The notes: generated from the sequence alone by a model not told the origin. Counted from the stretch's first letter, positions 7,447-16,281 are shown. The stretch: 64,000 nucleotides of DNA from Clostridiales bacterium (GCA_003150355.1 QAMJ01000015.1:1-64000); one strand, 5' to 3'. Numbers and translations are program-made.

Positions 7447-8592
7447 ATGAAAGTTGCAGTTTTAGGATTCGGTACTGTCGGTCAGGGCGTTTATGGTATG
7501 CTTGCTCACAGCAAGGGACTTGAGCCGGGGCCTGTGCTTGTCAGACCCGGCAAGGATAACGAGCCTTGGAAGGTCGCGGATATGAACGCGATAGTGTCCG
7601 ACGCATCCGTTGGTGCGGTCGCGGAGGTCATGGGCGGGGTAGAGCCTGCGTTCAGCTACTGCGCCATGGCGCTCAAGGCCGGCAAGCATGTCGTTACCTC
7701 GAACAAGGCGCTCGTCGCGGCCAGGGGCATAGAGCTAGCGGAGATCGCAAGAGAGCACGGCGCGGCGTTCTTGTTCAGCGCGGCCTGCGGCGGCGGTGTG
7801 CCTTTCCTGCATAACCTCTCGCTCGCAGTGCTCAGTGACAGAATAGAGAGCCTCGGCGGCATACTCAACGGCACGACGAACTATATGCTCGACGCCATGC
7901 AGCGCCGCAGCCTTGATTACGGCGCTGCGCTCTCGGATGCGCAGAAGCTCGGCTATGCCGAGGCTAACCCGACGGCGGACGTTTCCGGGCTTGACGCACT
8001 GAGAAAGATCATGCTCGGCTGCGCGGTCGGCTTCGATGCACTCCCCGATGAGGGGCTTGACCGCGAGGGTATAGAGAGCATCACCGCGGCGGATGTCGCG
8101 GATATCAAGAAGCGCGGTCTTACCTGCCGCCTCGTTGCCCGCGGCGGCAGAACGGACGGCGGAGTGTACGCCTATGTCGAGCCCGTGCTGTTCACCGCGG
8201 CAGCGCCCGAGTGCTCCGTGCTCGATAACTTTAACCTCGCAAGGTACCACGGCGAGGACTCCGGTGATATAGTCATGATCGGTCAGGGCGCAGGCCGCTG
8301 GCCTACAGCCTCGGCTGTGCTGCGCGATTTGAGCTGCGTATTGCGCGGCGAGCGCGAAATGCTCGGCGCGGGCTGCGTCCGCTGCGCGGCGGACAACGAG
8401 GGCTGTGTGCATTCGTACTATGTGCGCCTGCCCGAGAAGCTTGTTTCAGAGCTTCCGGTCAAGTCGGCGAAGAATGAAAACGGCGTTGCGAGAATTATCA
8501 CGGAGCCGGTCAGCGTTGTGTCCATGCATGCGTTCGCCGCAAAGCAGAGAGAGAACGGCGCAGAGATATTCTTTGCCGCCGTGGAGGAATAA
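7447..8592 (+). CDS. hom: Homoserine dehydrogenase (short form)
   Basis: This enzyme reduces aspartate semialdehyde to homoserine for threonine and methionine synthesis. The NAD(P)-binding GFGTVGQGV is at residues 7-15, followed by the conserved VTSNKAL, GGGVPFLHN and GILNGTTNYML segments, and the catalytic-domain motif LGYAEANPTADVSG. At 381 residues it is shorter than the usual 420-450. The C-terminal ACT region is reduced: a YYVRLP strand remains but the usual ligand-binding DRPGVL segment is missing. The ATG at 7447 has GGAGG 8 bases upstream. It is the first gene of hom-aspartate kinase-asd. Confidence 0.94.
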   Translation: MKVAVLGFGTVGQGVYGMLAHSKGLEPGPVLVRPGKDNEPWKVADMNAIVSDASVGAVAEVMGGVEPAFSYCAMALKAGKHVVTSNKALVAARGIELAEIAREHGAAFLFSAACGGGVPFLHNLSLAVLSDRIESLGGILNGTTNYMLDAMQRRSLDYGAALSDAQKLGYAEANPTADVSGLDALRKIMLGCAVGFDALPDEGLDREGIESITAADVADIKKRGLTCRLVARGGRTDGGVYAYVEPVLFTAAAPECSVLDNFNLARYHGEDSGDIVMIGQGAGRWPTASAVLRDLSCVLRGEREMLGAGCVRCAADNEGCVHSYYVRLPEKLVSELPVKSAKNENGVARIITEPVSVVSMHAFAAKQRENGAEIFFAAVEE

Positions 8593-8594
8593 GA

Positions 8595-9905
8595 ATGAAA
8601 GTCGCAAAATTCGGCGGCTCATCCGTCGCGGGAACCGAACAGTTCAAAAAGGTCAAGGCGATAGTCGAAGCCGACCCGGAGCGCCGTGTGGTCGTCGTCT
8701 CGGCGGCGGGCAAGAGGAACGCCGACGACCATAAGCTGACCGACCTGCTGTACCTGTGCCACGCGCACCTCAATTACGGCGTCTCATGCAGCGATATCTT
8801 CAATACCATCGAGCAGCGCCTTACCGAGATACGCGACGAGCTTGGATTGAGCTATGATATCGAGTCCGAGCTTAAGGAGCTTGAGCGCACGCTGAGCAAA
8901 GACACGCCCGTTGACCTGCTTGTGTCGCGCGGCGAGTATTTCACCTCAAGGCTCATGGCCGAGTACTTAGGCTACACCTTTGTCGACGCTGCCGACTGCG
9001 TGATTTTTTCCTTTGACGGCAGCATAGACTATGAACGCAGCTATGCCCTTATTGCCGAAGCCGCGGAAAAGTATGGCAAGATAGTCATCCCTGGCTTTTA
9101 CGGGCGTGTGAGCACCGGCAAAATAAAGGTAATGACCCGCGGCGGCAGCGACATAACCGGCTCCCTCGCGGCAGTCGCCGTCAACGCCGATGTGTACGAG
9201 AACTGGACGGATGTCTCCGGCATACTTATGGCGGACCCGCGCATTGTTGATAACCCGGAGCCTATCAAGAAGATAACCTATGCCGAGCTTCGCGAGCTTG
9301 CCTTCATGGGCGCGACGGTGCTGCATGAAGAGTCCGTGCAGCCGGTGCGCGAAAAGGGGATACCCCTCAACATCAGAAACACAAACCGCCCGCAGGATCC
9401 CGGAACAATGATAGTCGGGAACATCGACCGCGAGAACAGCGACGACCGTTTCATAACCGGCATCGCGGGCAGAAAGAACTTCACGATAATCACGCTCCAG
9501 AAGCATGACATGCATACGAGCCACACGCTCCGTCAGGCGCTGGAGGTCTTTGAACGCTACCACGCACCGATAGAGCACATCGCGCTTGGGCTGGACTCCT
9601 TTGCGCTCGTGACTTCGAGCGCCGGGCTTGGGGAGAGCATATATCAGCTCATGGGCGATTTGCAGAAGGCCTGCCACCCGGACGATATCAACCAGCAGGA
9701 CGACATCGCGCTTGTCGCGGCGGTCGGCCGCAAGATGCCGTTCAGACCCGGCACATCCGGCAAGCTGTTCAAGGCGCTCGGCGACGCGGGCGTCAACATC
9801 CGCACCATCGCTCAGGGGACAGATGAGCTTTCAATAATTGTTGGTATAGACAATAAGGACTATGAGACGGCCATCCGTGTACTGTATGACGGATTTGCCG
9901 GTTAA
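8595..9905 (+). CDS. lysC: Aspartate kinase
   Basis: This enzyme phosphorylates aspartate in the first step toward lysine, threonine and methionine. The kinase signature KFGGSSVAG is at residues 4-12, with PGFYGRVSTGKIKVMTRGGSD in the middle and NWTDVSGILMADPRIV after it. Two C-terminal ACT-type regulatory modules (from about 300) suggest feedback inhibition by an end-product amino acid; the first contains FTIITLQKHDM and the second VALVAAVGRKM. Its start lies 2 bases after the hom stop, with GAGGAAT upstream. The symbol is a family-level label, as I cannot tell which end-product inhibits it. Confidence 0.93.
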   Translation: MKVAKFGGSSVAGTEQFKKVKAIVEADPERRVVVVSAAGKRNADDHKLTDLLYLCHAHLNYGVSCSDIFNTIEQRLTEIRDELGLSYDIESELKELERTLSKDTPVDLLVSRGEYFTSRLMAEYLGYTFVDAADCVIFSFDGSIDYERSYALIAEAAEKYGKIVIPGFYGRVSTGKIKVMTRGGSDITGSLAAVAVNADVYENWTDVSGILMADPRIVDNPEPIKKITYAELRELAFMGATVLHEESVQPVREKGIPLNIRNTNRPQDPGTMIVGNIDRENSDDRFITGIAGRKNFTIITLQKHDMHTSHTLRQALEVFERYHAPIEHIALGLDSFALVTSSAGLGESIYQLMGDLQKACHPDDINQQDDIALVAAVGRKMPFRPGTSGKLFKALGDAGVNIRTIAQGTDELSIIVGIDNKDYETAIRVLYDGFAG

Positions 9906-9917
9906 GGAGGAAATGAA

Positions 9918-10928
9918 ATGGAAAAGATCAATGTAGCGATCCTCGGCGCAAGCGGCGCTGTCGGCAGAGAGATGCTGAAAATCCTTGAGGAATACGATAT
10001 CCCCGTTGCAAAGCTCCTCCCGCTCGCAAGCGCGCGTAGCGCGGGCGGCTATGTGAAATTCCACGGTGAGGACGTTCTTATCGAAGAAGCGACTGACGAG
10101 AGCTTCGCAGGCATGGACTATGTCCTCGGCGCGGTGAAGAACGGCATGTCCAAGCGCTTCGCCCCGGCGATAGTCAAGAGCGGCGCGGTGTATATCGATA
10201 ACAGCTCCGCTTTCAGGCTTGATGAAAATGTGCCGCTGGTCGTCCCTGAGATAAACGGCGCGGACGCCTTTGAAAACAAGGGCATTATCGCAAACCCGAA
10301 CTGCTCCACAATCATCACCCTTATGGCCGTCGCGGGGCTTGCAAAGCTTTCTCCGATCAAGGCCATGGTCGCAAGCACCTATCAGGCCGTCTCCGGTGCG
10401 GGTCAGGCGGGCTTCTCTGAGCTTCAGGGACAGATGGAAGCCATTGTTGCCGGCAAGCCGACGGAGCACTCAACTTTCCCGACGCAGATCTGCCTGAATG
10501 TTATCCCTCACATCGGCGACGAGCTTGAAAACGGCTATACCGATGAGGAAATGAAGATGCAGAACGAGGGGCGCAGGATCTTCCACCGCCCGGAACTCAA
10601 GGTCACCTGCACCTGTGTGCGTGTGCCGGTCATGCGCTCGCACTCGATATCCGTCACGGTCAAGACTGAGCGCCGCATTGAGCTGGACGAGGCCAGAGCT
10701 GCTATCGCGGCATACCCCGGCGTGCGCCTTATCGACGATTATCAGGGACGCAATTACCCGACGCCGCTTGACACCAGCGATCAGGATCTCGTCTGGGTCG
10801 GCAGAGTGCGCCGTGACCTCGTTGACGAGGACGCGATAACCCTTTGGTGCTGCGGCGACCAGATACGTAAGGGCGCTGCCGCAAACGCCGTGCAGATACT
10901 CAAGCTGCTTGCGGAAGGTAAAAAGTAA
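9918..10928 (+). CDS. asd: Aspartate-semialdehyde dehydrogenase
   Basis: This enzyme reduces aspartyl phosphate to aspartate semialdehyde and so supplies hom two genes upstream. The NADP-binding GASGAVGREML is at residues 10-20. The catalytic cysteine is C129 in NPNCST, and the substrate-binding segment VPVMRSHSISV follows near 235. The length of 336 residues is normal. TAAGGAGG lies 7 bases before the ATG and the gap to the kinase gene is 12 bases, so the three genes form one operon that ends at the terminator at 10951. Confidence 0.96.
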   Translation: MEKINVAILGASGAVGREMLKILEEYDIPVAKLLPLASARSAGGYVKFHGEDVLIEEATDESFAGMDYVLGAVKNGMSKRFAPAIVKSGAVYIDNSSAFRLDENVPLVVPEINGADAFENKGIIANPNCSTIITLMAVAGLAKLSPIKAMVASTYQAVSGAGQAGFSELQGQMEAIVAGKPTEHSTFPTQICLNVIPHIGDELENGYTDEEMKMQNEGRRIFHRPELKVTCTCVRVPVMRSHSISVTVKTERRIELDEARAAIAAYPGVRLIDDYQGRNYPTPLDTSDQDLVWVGRVRRDLVDEDAITLWCCGDQIRKGAAANAVQILKLLAEGKK

Positions 10929-10950
10929 GTTGACATAATTTGAATAACAT

Positions 10951-10996
10951 AACACAACACTCGAGCGATTTGCTTCGCCCGGGTGTTGTGTTATTT
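10951..10996 (+). terminator. Rho-independent terminator after asd
   Basis: AACACAACAC pairs perfectly with GTGTTGTGTT (10951-10960/10983-10992). A partly paired inner stem lies between, and ATTTT follows. Confidence 0.85.
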
Positions 10997-11044
10997 TAAT
11001 AGAAGCTCTATATGCAGATTGCTCAAAATTACATGCGGGTTTTC

Positions 11045-11073
11045 TTGACATACACTGCACATTGCGATATCAT
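11045..11073 (+). promoter_or_regulatory. Promoter of the sugar isomerase operon
   Basis: A consensus TTGACA (11045-11050), 17-bp spacer and TATCAT (11068-11073), 47 bases before the start codon. It is one of the best matches to the housekeeping consensus in the window. Confidence 0.7.
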
Positions 11074-11119
11074 CATACACATCGATAACTTGCACGACAA
11101 CAATTGCGGAGGTGCATAT

Positions 11120-11806
11120 ATGAAACGCAGTGAGATAAACAAGGCGCTGAAAGAGCTGGAGGCAATGTGCGCAGAGTATAAGTGCTATCTGCCGCCGTTC
11201 TGCGGCTTCACGCCGGAGCAGTGGAAGCACATCGGCCATGAGTATGACGAGGTGCGCGACTGCATGCTCGGCTGGGATATTACCGATTACGGTCTCGGTG
11301 ATTTTGACAAGGTCGGCTTCTCACTTATCACCATCAGGAACGGCAACCGCAAGATGGCTGACAAGTACCCCAAGGTGTACGCTGAAAAGCTGCTGTACCT
11401 GAGAGAGAGCCAGTATTCCCCGAACCATTTCCACTGGTACAAGACCGAGGATATTATAAACCGCGGCGGCGGCAACGTGCTGATCCGTGTGTATAACTCC
11501 CTGCCGAATGAGGAGATCGATTATGAATCGGACGTGACTGTACACACCGACGGGAGGACTTACACCGTCCCTGCCGGGACTCAGATCCGTCTCACCCCGG
11601 GCGAGAGCATCCATATCCAGCAGTACCTGTACCATGATTTCACCGTTGAGCCAGGCACGGGTCATGTGCTCCTCGGCGAGGTCAGCCAGTGTAATGACGA
11701 TAATACCGATAACCGCTTCAATCCGCCGGTCGGACGCTTCCCGGAGATCGAGGAGGACGAGCCGCCGTACAGGCTGCTGTGCAATGAATATCCGGAGGCT
11801 GAGTAA
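11120..11806 (+). CDS. D-lyxose/D-mannose ketol-isomerase family protein
   Basis: A 228-residue cupin-fold isomerase of the D-lyxose isomerase family. Members interconvert D-lyxose/D-xylulose and also D-mannose/D-fructose. The metal-binding cupin is visible around NHFHWYKTEDIINRGGGN (about 99-116, with the His-x-His and Glu ligands) and a second His in GESIHIQQYLYHDF (about 170-183). GGAGG lies 8 bases before the ATG at 11120. The next genes encode a mutarotase-like protein and a fructokinase-type kinase, so the likely physiological product is a ketose for phosphorylation. The mannose versus lyxose choice is inference. Confidence 0.85.
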   Translation: MKRSEINKALKELEAMCAEYKCYLPPFCGFTPEQWKHIGHEYDEVRDCMLGWDITDYGLGDFDKVGFSLITIRNGNRKMADKYPKVYAEKLLYLRESQYSPNHFHWYKTEDIINRGGGNVLIRVYNSLPNEEIDYESDVTVHTDGRTYTVPAGTQIRLTPGESIHIQQYLYHDFTVEPGTGHVLLGEVSQCNDDNTDNRFNPPVGRFPEIEEDEPPYRLLCNEYPEAE

Positions 11807-11809
11807 AGC

Positions 11810-12691
11810 ATGATAGTTACGATACATAACGATCAGCTGACGCTGACTGCCGATACCCTCGGCGCGCAGATGCAGAGCATCACCTCATATAAAGGTACGG
11901 AGTACCTCTGGAACGGCGATGAAAGATACTGGAAAGGGCGTGCCCCGGTGCTCTTCCCGTTTGTGGCAAGGCTCAAGGACAAGACCTATACCGTAAACGG
12001 CGGTACGTATCAGATGAAGATACACGGCTTCGCATCGGCCTGCGAATTTGAAGTCGCCGAGCAGACGGAGAGCAGCGTTACCTTTGCCCTGCGTGATAAT
12101 GAAGTTACGCGCGCACAGTATCCCTTTGCCTTCCTGTTTAAGGTGAGATACGCTCTCAAGGAAAACACCGTTGAGGTGACATATACTGTAGATAACCCAG
12201 AGAATGAAATGCTGCATTTCGGCCTCGGCGGGCACCCCGGCTTCAATGTACCGCTCAAGGAGGGGACTTCCTTTGAGGATTATTATCTGCGCTTTTCCCA
12301 GCCCTGCGAGCCTGACAGAGTGGGCTTTTCGTCGGAAATCCTTGTGAGCGGTGTCGATAAGCGCTATGAGCTTGAGGACGGGCAGATCATCAGGCTTCGC
12401 CATGACCTGTTCGACCATGATGCTATAGTCCTCAAAAACATGGCGAAGAGCGTCACCATCGCTTCGGATAAGACCAAGCGCTATGTGACCGTCAGCTATC
12501 CGCAGATGCCGTATGTCGGCTTCTGGCACGCCGAGCGCAAGGATGCGCCCTATGTCTGCGTCGAGCCGTGGGTGTCGCTGCCCGCGCGCGACGGAGTGAT
12601 CGAGGACTTTGCCTGCAAGGGCGACCTTATACATCTCCCCGGGCACGGCAGCTATGAGAACACGTGGTATATTACGATAGGGGAAGAATGA
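11810..12691 (+). CDS. Aldose 1-epimerase family protein (LacX-like)
   Basis: A 293-residue galactose-mutarotase-like protein that would interconvert alpha and beta anomers of an aldose. The beta-sandwich family features are present: an N-terminal strand region with GAQMQSI, the RAPVLFPFVARL segment (about 44-55), a catalytic-type His in IHGFA, and LGGHPGFNVPL near 138-148. It starts 3 bases after the isomerase stop and is followed 3 bases later by the kinase, so it belongs to the same transcript. It probably supplies the anomer used by the isomerase. Confidence 0.85.
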   Translation: MIVTIHNDQLTLTADTLGAQMQSITSYKGTEYLWNGDERYWKGRAPVLFPFVARLKDKTYTVNGGTYQMKIHGFASACEFEVAEQTESSVTFALRDNEVTRAQYPFAFLFKVRYALKENTVEVTYTVDNPENEMLHFGLGGHPGFNVPLKEGTSFEDYYLRFSQPCEPDRVGFSSEILVSGVDKRYELEDGQIIRLRHDLFDHDAIVLKNMAKSVTIASDKTKRYVTVSYPQMPYVGFWHAERKDAPYVCVEPWVSLPARDGVIEDFACKGDLIHLPGHGSYENTWYITIGEE

Positions 12692-12694
12692 GCT

Positions 12695-13648
12695 ATGTAT
12701 GATGTTGCGGCGCTCGGCGAGCTGCTTATTGATTTTACCTGCCTGTCGACGGATGCGGACGGCTACCCGACTATGGCTGCGCACCCCGGCGGCGCGCCGG
12801 CAAATTATCTTGCCGCGCTGACGAAGTTCGGCGCAAAGACGGCCATGATCGGCAAGGTCGGCAATGACGCATTCGGCAGACTGCTTATCAAGACCCTGAA
12901 AGGCACGGGGATAGACACGCGCGGCATGCTTGTGTCGGACGATGTGTTCACGACGCTTGCGTTCGTGACGCTGGACGACAGCGGAAACCGGGAGTTTTCC
13001 TTTGCTCGCAAGCCCGGAGCCGATACGCAGCTCCGCTTTGATGAGATCGACCTCGGCGTGATAGATGCGTCAAAGGTGCTGCACTTCGGCACCCTGTCCA
13101 TGACGAACGAACCGGCGAGGGACGCGACGTATAAAGCCGTCGAGTACGCCGCCGGGCGTGGGAAGCTTATCAGCTTTGACCCGAATCTCAGAAAGCCCCT
13201 GTGGAACGATCTGGACGAGGCGAAGCGACAGATGCTGTGGGGACTCCTACACGCGGACGTGGTCAAGATCAGCGATGAAGAGACGGAGTTCCTGTTCAGC
13301 CTTGCCCCGGAAGAGGCGGCGAAGCATATCATAGACAGCTTCGGCGTCAGGCTCGTCTACGTCACCTGCGGGGCGGAGGGCTGCTTTTACAGGACGAAGA
13401 CGGCCTCCGGCTTTGTCAAGGCACTCAGCGGCATAGCCGTGAAGGACACGACCGGAGCGGGCGATATCTTCGGCGGCTCCTCCATGTATGGGCTGCTGAA
13501 AGCGGGCGGCGTACCGGAGAAGCTGACCGCGGAAGAGCTTAAAGAGATAGTTTCATTCGCGTGTGCGTCGGCAGGGCTTTCAACTACCAGAGCGGGCGGT
13601 ATTTCAAGCGTACCGGAACTTGGCGAGGTCGAAGCGGCAATGAGGTAA
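12695..13648 (+). CDS. PfkB-family sugar kinase (fructokinase-like)
   Basis: A 317-residue ribokinase/PfkB-fold kinase. The N-terminal substrate loop PGGAPANYLAALTKFG (about 31-46) and the C-terminal signature DTTGAGDIFGG (about 250-260, with the catalytic Asp) are intact. The length and the GELLIDF start resemble fructokinases. In this operon it would phosphorylate the ketose made by the isomerase (fructose or xylulose), completing a three-step route into central metabolism. I infer the substrate from context only. Confidence 0.88.
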   Translation: MYDVAALGELLIDFTCLSTDADGYPTMAAHPGGAPANYLAALTKFGAKTAMIGKVGNDAFGRLLIKTLKGTGIDTRGMLVSDDVFTTLAFVTLDDSGNREFSFARKPGADTQLRFDEIDLGVIDASKVLHFGTLSMTNEPARDATYKAVEYAAGRGKLISFDPNLRKPLWNDLDEAKRQMLWGLLHADVVKISDEETEFLFSLAPEEAAKHIIDSFGVRLVYVTCGAEGCFYRTKTASGFVKALSGIAVKDTTGAGDIFGGSSMYGLLKAGGVPEKLTAEELKEIVSFACASAGLSTTRAGGISSVPELGEVEAAMR

Positions 13649-13670
13649 TGACGACTGCTGACGATAAAGT

Positions 13671-13868
13671 CTAGAGCAGAATATAAAAGCAAAGCACGGA
13701 AGAGGAATCATCGTAGTTCCACTTTCGTGCCTTGCTTCTGTTATACGCTTTTGCCGGGACAGGTCTGCGCGTGACCGGGTTCAGCTCGCCCCAAGTGCCG
13801 CGGCGGGAATTGTCAAGCTCCCGTTTTTTCTTTTTCGAGAGCTTCTCATAAGGAATGAAATTGTTCAT
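13671..13868 (-). CDS. Small basic conserved protein (65 aa)
   Basis: A very basic small protein (MNNFIPYEKLSKKKKRE, then RRGTWGELNPVTRRPVP and SKARKW). A GGAGGT lies 7 bases before its ATG. I recognise this as a recurrent uncharacterised clostridial type with the RRGTWG-x-LNPVTR-x-P core, but no function is known to me. The lysine/arginine content suggests nucleic-acid or ribosome binding. It is transcribed against the flanking genes and stands alone. Confidence 0.65.
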   Translation of the reverse strand: MNNFIPYEKLSKKKKRELDNSRRGTWGELNPVTRRPVPAKAYNRSKARKWNYDDSSSVLCFYILL

Positions 13869-14006
13869 GCCGTACCTCCAACTTTTGAGGTGTCGGTATT
13901 ATAGCAGAAAAAAGAAATAATGCAAGACGGAAAGCCGGCTTATTAAGGTCAGGCTGTATAGAATTAGGACATTCAGTGTCGGAATAAGCTTATCAGGGGT
14001 GATGAA

Positions 14007-14699
14007 ATGCTTGAATGCGCGTTTGTGCTTCTGATGAAAACGCTTTTGCTGATGCTGCGTCTGTCACCGGCAGACTCCTTCCCGAAGCCTTTGAGCAAGG
14101 AAGAGGAGCGCGAATATCTTGAACGCTGGCAGGCGGGGGACATAGATGCGAGGAACACGCTCGTTGAACACAATCTGCGTCTCGTTGCGCACATAATCAA
14201 GAAATACTATCAGAACGAGGACATTGACGATCTTATCTCCATAGGCACGATAGGACTGATAAAGGGCATCAATACCTATAAACCGGATAAGGGCGTCCGC
14301 CTTGCGACCTATGCGAGCAGGTGCATTGAAAATGAGATCCTGATGCACTTTCGCAGCCAAAAGAAAACCGCGGCAGATGTCAGCCTATCGGAAGCGTTGG
14401 ACGTTGACGGGGAGGGCAACGGCCTGTACCTCATGGACGTTGTGGCGCAGGATGACGACATGGCCGAGCGCGTCGGGAGTATGGAGTTGTGCCGTAGCCT
14501 CAGGGAATATATAGATAAGGTGCTCGACGAGCGCGAGGCAGAGATCATTCGCCTGCGCTACGGCATAGGCGGAGGGACGCCCAAGACCCAGCGCGAGACG
14601 GCGCAGCTATGCGGGATATCCCGCTCGTACGTATCGCGTATAGAAAAGAAAGCGCTTGAAAAGCTGCGTGAGGCATTGGGGGACGAGAGCGGGAAATAG
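14007..14699 (+). CDS. sigK: Sporulation sigma factor SigK
   Basis: The late mother-cell sigma factor. A hydrophobic N-terminal pro-sequence (about residues 1-22) is followed by SFPKPLSKEEEREYLERW, region 2 (NTLVEHNLRLVAHIIKKYYQ, DIDDLISIGTIGLIKGI, YASRCIENEILMHFR) and region 4 (LRYGIGGGTPKTQRETAQL, GISRSYVSRIEKKAL), all very close to Bacillus SigK. The reading frame is continuous, so no skin-type element interrupts it. AGGGGTGA precedes the ATG. In the family the pro-sequence is removed by a membrane protease; the M50 protease at 24.8 kb is only a general relative. Confidence 0.93.
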   Translation: MLECAFVLLMKTLLLMLRLSPADSFPKPLSKEEEREYLERWQAGDIDARNTLVEHNLRLVAHIIKKYYQNEDIDDLISIGTIGLIKGINTYKPDKGVRLATYASRCIENEILMHFRSQKKTAADVSLSEALDVDGEGNGLYLMDVVAQDDDMAERVGSMELCRSLREYIDKVLDEREAEIIRLRYGIGGGTPKTQRETAQLCGISRSYVSRIEKKALEKLREALGDESGK

Positions 14700-14704
14700 C
14701 ACAG

Positions 14705-14743
14705 AGCCGTGTATCAGACAGGATTTTGATACACGGCTTGTTT
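14705..14743 (+). terminator. Terminator after sigK
   Basis: A perfect 12-bp stem (14705-14716/14727-14738) with a 10-base loop, then TGTTT. Confidence 0.75.
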
Positions 14744-14773
14744 GCGCCGATATATGGCAGCGGATAAAAATAG

Positions 14774-14802
14774 TTGCCCGTTTGTGCTTTCTGGTGTATA
14801 AT
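14774..14802 (+). promoter_or_regulatory. Promoter of lepB operon
   Basis: TTGCCC (14774-14779), a 17-bp spacer and a perfect TATAAT (14797-14802), about 32 bases upstream of the lepB start. Confidence 0.65.
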
Positions 14803-14833
14803 ATAATGAATCTTTATGGAAATGGAGATCACC

Positions 14834-15409
14834 ATGAGCAGAAAGAAAAGAAAAGCACAGGCTGCCGAGGCGCCTGATATCGAAGCCTCCGGCAAGGATA
14901 TGTATGACTGGGTGCAGTGCCTCATAGTGGCGCTTATAATATGCGTTGTCTTTTTTGCGTTCTTTGTTCGTATTATCGACGTCGTTGGCACGTCGATGAA
15001 CCCGACGCTCAATAACAGCGACAAAATGCTCGTCTCCGGGCTGCTCTATAAGCCGAAAGTCGGGGATGTGGTCGTGTTCAAAAAGGACGAATATAATCCC
15101 AACAAGGCTCTGGTGAAGCGCGTGATCGCTATCGAAGGGCAGGAGATCAATATAGACTTTGACAAGGGCATTGTCTACATTGACGGTCAGCCTATCCAGG
15201 AGGACTATATCGCAGAACTCACCAAGACTAAGGAAGACTTCATCGGCCCCAAGACGGTCCCGGAGGGCTGCGTGTTCGTGATGGGCGATAACCGCAATAT
15301 GTCCACCGACAGCAGAAAAACCGAGATAGGCATGGTAGATACACGGTTGATCCTCGGGAAAGCGTATATGGTCATATACCCGCTCTCCGAGTTTAGAGTT
15401 ATAAAATGA
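14834..15409 (+). CDS. lepB: Signal peptidase I
   Basis: The membrane-anchored serine protease that removes signal peptides from exported proteins. A basic N-terminus is followed by one transmembrane helix (about 28-47). The catalytic Ser is S54 in GTSMNPTL and the general base Lys is K95 in LVKRVIA. The C-terminal box MGDNRNMSTDSR (about 149-160) is intact. Of three close in-frame ATGs (14816, 14822, 14834) I chose 14834, which has GGAG 6 bases upstream. It is followed by an ATGA overlap with rbgA and heads a run of housekeeping genes. Confidence 0.95.
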   Translation: MSRKKRKAQAAEAPDIEASGKDMYDWVQCLIVALIICVVFFAFFVRIIDVVGTSMNPTLNNSDKMLVSGLLYKPKVGDVVVFKKDEYNPNKALVKRVIAIEGQEINIDFDKGIVYIDGQPIQEDYIAELTKTKEDFIGPKTVPEGCVFVMGDNRNMSTDSRKTEIGMVDTRLILGKAYMVIYPLSEFRVIK

Positions 15410-16281
15410 TGGAAAACGGCTACGAAAAAATGAATATCCAGTGGTTTCCCGGCCATATGACGAAAGCGCAGCGGATGATCGAGGACAACGTCAAGCTTGT
15501 TGACGCCGTGTGCGAGATACTTGACGCGCGCATCCCGTTCTCCAGCCGGAACCCTGATATAGACCGGCTCGCCGCAGGCAAGCCGCGCCTTGTCATACTC
15601 AACCGCAGCGACCTTGCGGATCCGGAATTGACCGCGCGCTGGAAGAAGAGCTTCCAGAAGCAGGGGCTTGCTATCCTTGAGACTGACGCGAAGAGCGGCA
15701 GGGGAGTGAACGGCTTTGCCCCGGCGATACGGGAGCTCCTCAGCGATAAGTTGAAGGAGTACGAGGCAAAGGGGCAGGTCGGCCGCCCGCTGAGAGTGAT
15801 GATCCTTGGCATACCGAACGTCGGCAAGTCGACGTTTATCAATAAGGTCGCAAAGCGCAAAGCGGCAATAGCCGGGGACAAGCCTGGCGTCACGCGCGGC
15901 CGCCAGTGGATAAGCATCGATACCGGACTTGACCTGCTCGACACTCCGGGCATACTCTGGCCGAAGTTTGACAGTCAGGAGGTCGGCGAGATGCTGGCCA
16001 TCACGAACGCCATCAAGGCGGACGTTCTCGATAAGGAGACGCTAGGCGCAAACTTCATGCTCCGCCTGCGCGATATGTACCCGAATGCTCTGCGTGAGCG
16101 TTATAAAATGGAACCCGATCCGGAGCTCAACGGCTATGAGCTGCTTGAGCAGGCGGCAAAGAAGCGCGGCTTTCTCGTTTCACGCGGCGAGTATGACATT
16201 GAGAGAATGGCGAACACTCTGCTCAAGGAATACCATGAGGGCAAGCTCGGCCGCCTGACCTTGGAGGCTCCGAATGACTGA
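15406..16281 (+). CDS. rbgA: Ribosome biogenesis GTPase YlqF/RbgA
   Basis: A circularly permuted GTPase needed for late 50S assembly. G4-like NRSD (about residue 66) comes before G1 GIPNVGKST (about 135-143), and then G3 DTPG (about 180). The N-terminal signature MNIQWFPGHMTKA is present, preceded by eight extra residues if the ATG at 15406 is used. That ATG overlaps the lepB stop (ATGA). The C-terminal ANTAR-like helical region binds rRNA in known members. It is co-transcribed with lepB and rnhB, a conserved Firmicutes order. Confidence 0.94.
   Translation: MMENGYEKMNIQWFPGHMTKAQRMIEDNVKLVDAVCEILDARIPFSSRNPDIDRLAAGKPRLVILNRSDLADPELTARWKKSFQKQGLAILETDAKSGRGVNGFAPAIRELLSDKLKEYEAKGQVGRPLRVMILGIPNVGKSTFINKVAKRKAAIAGDKPGVTRGRQWISIDTGLDLLDTPGILWPKFDSQEVGEMLAITNAIKADVLDKETLGANFMLRLRDMYPNALRERYKMEPDPELNGYELLEQAAKKRGFLVSRGEYDIERMANTLLKEYHEGKLGRLTLEAPND

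Noticed and set aside
13957..14006. SigE-type promoter in front of sigK
   Set aside because: The upstream region does not show a convincing -10/-35 pair of the mother-cell type, so no promoter was assigned.
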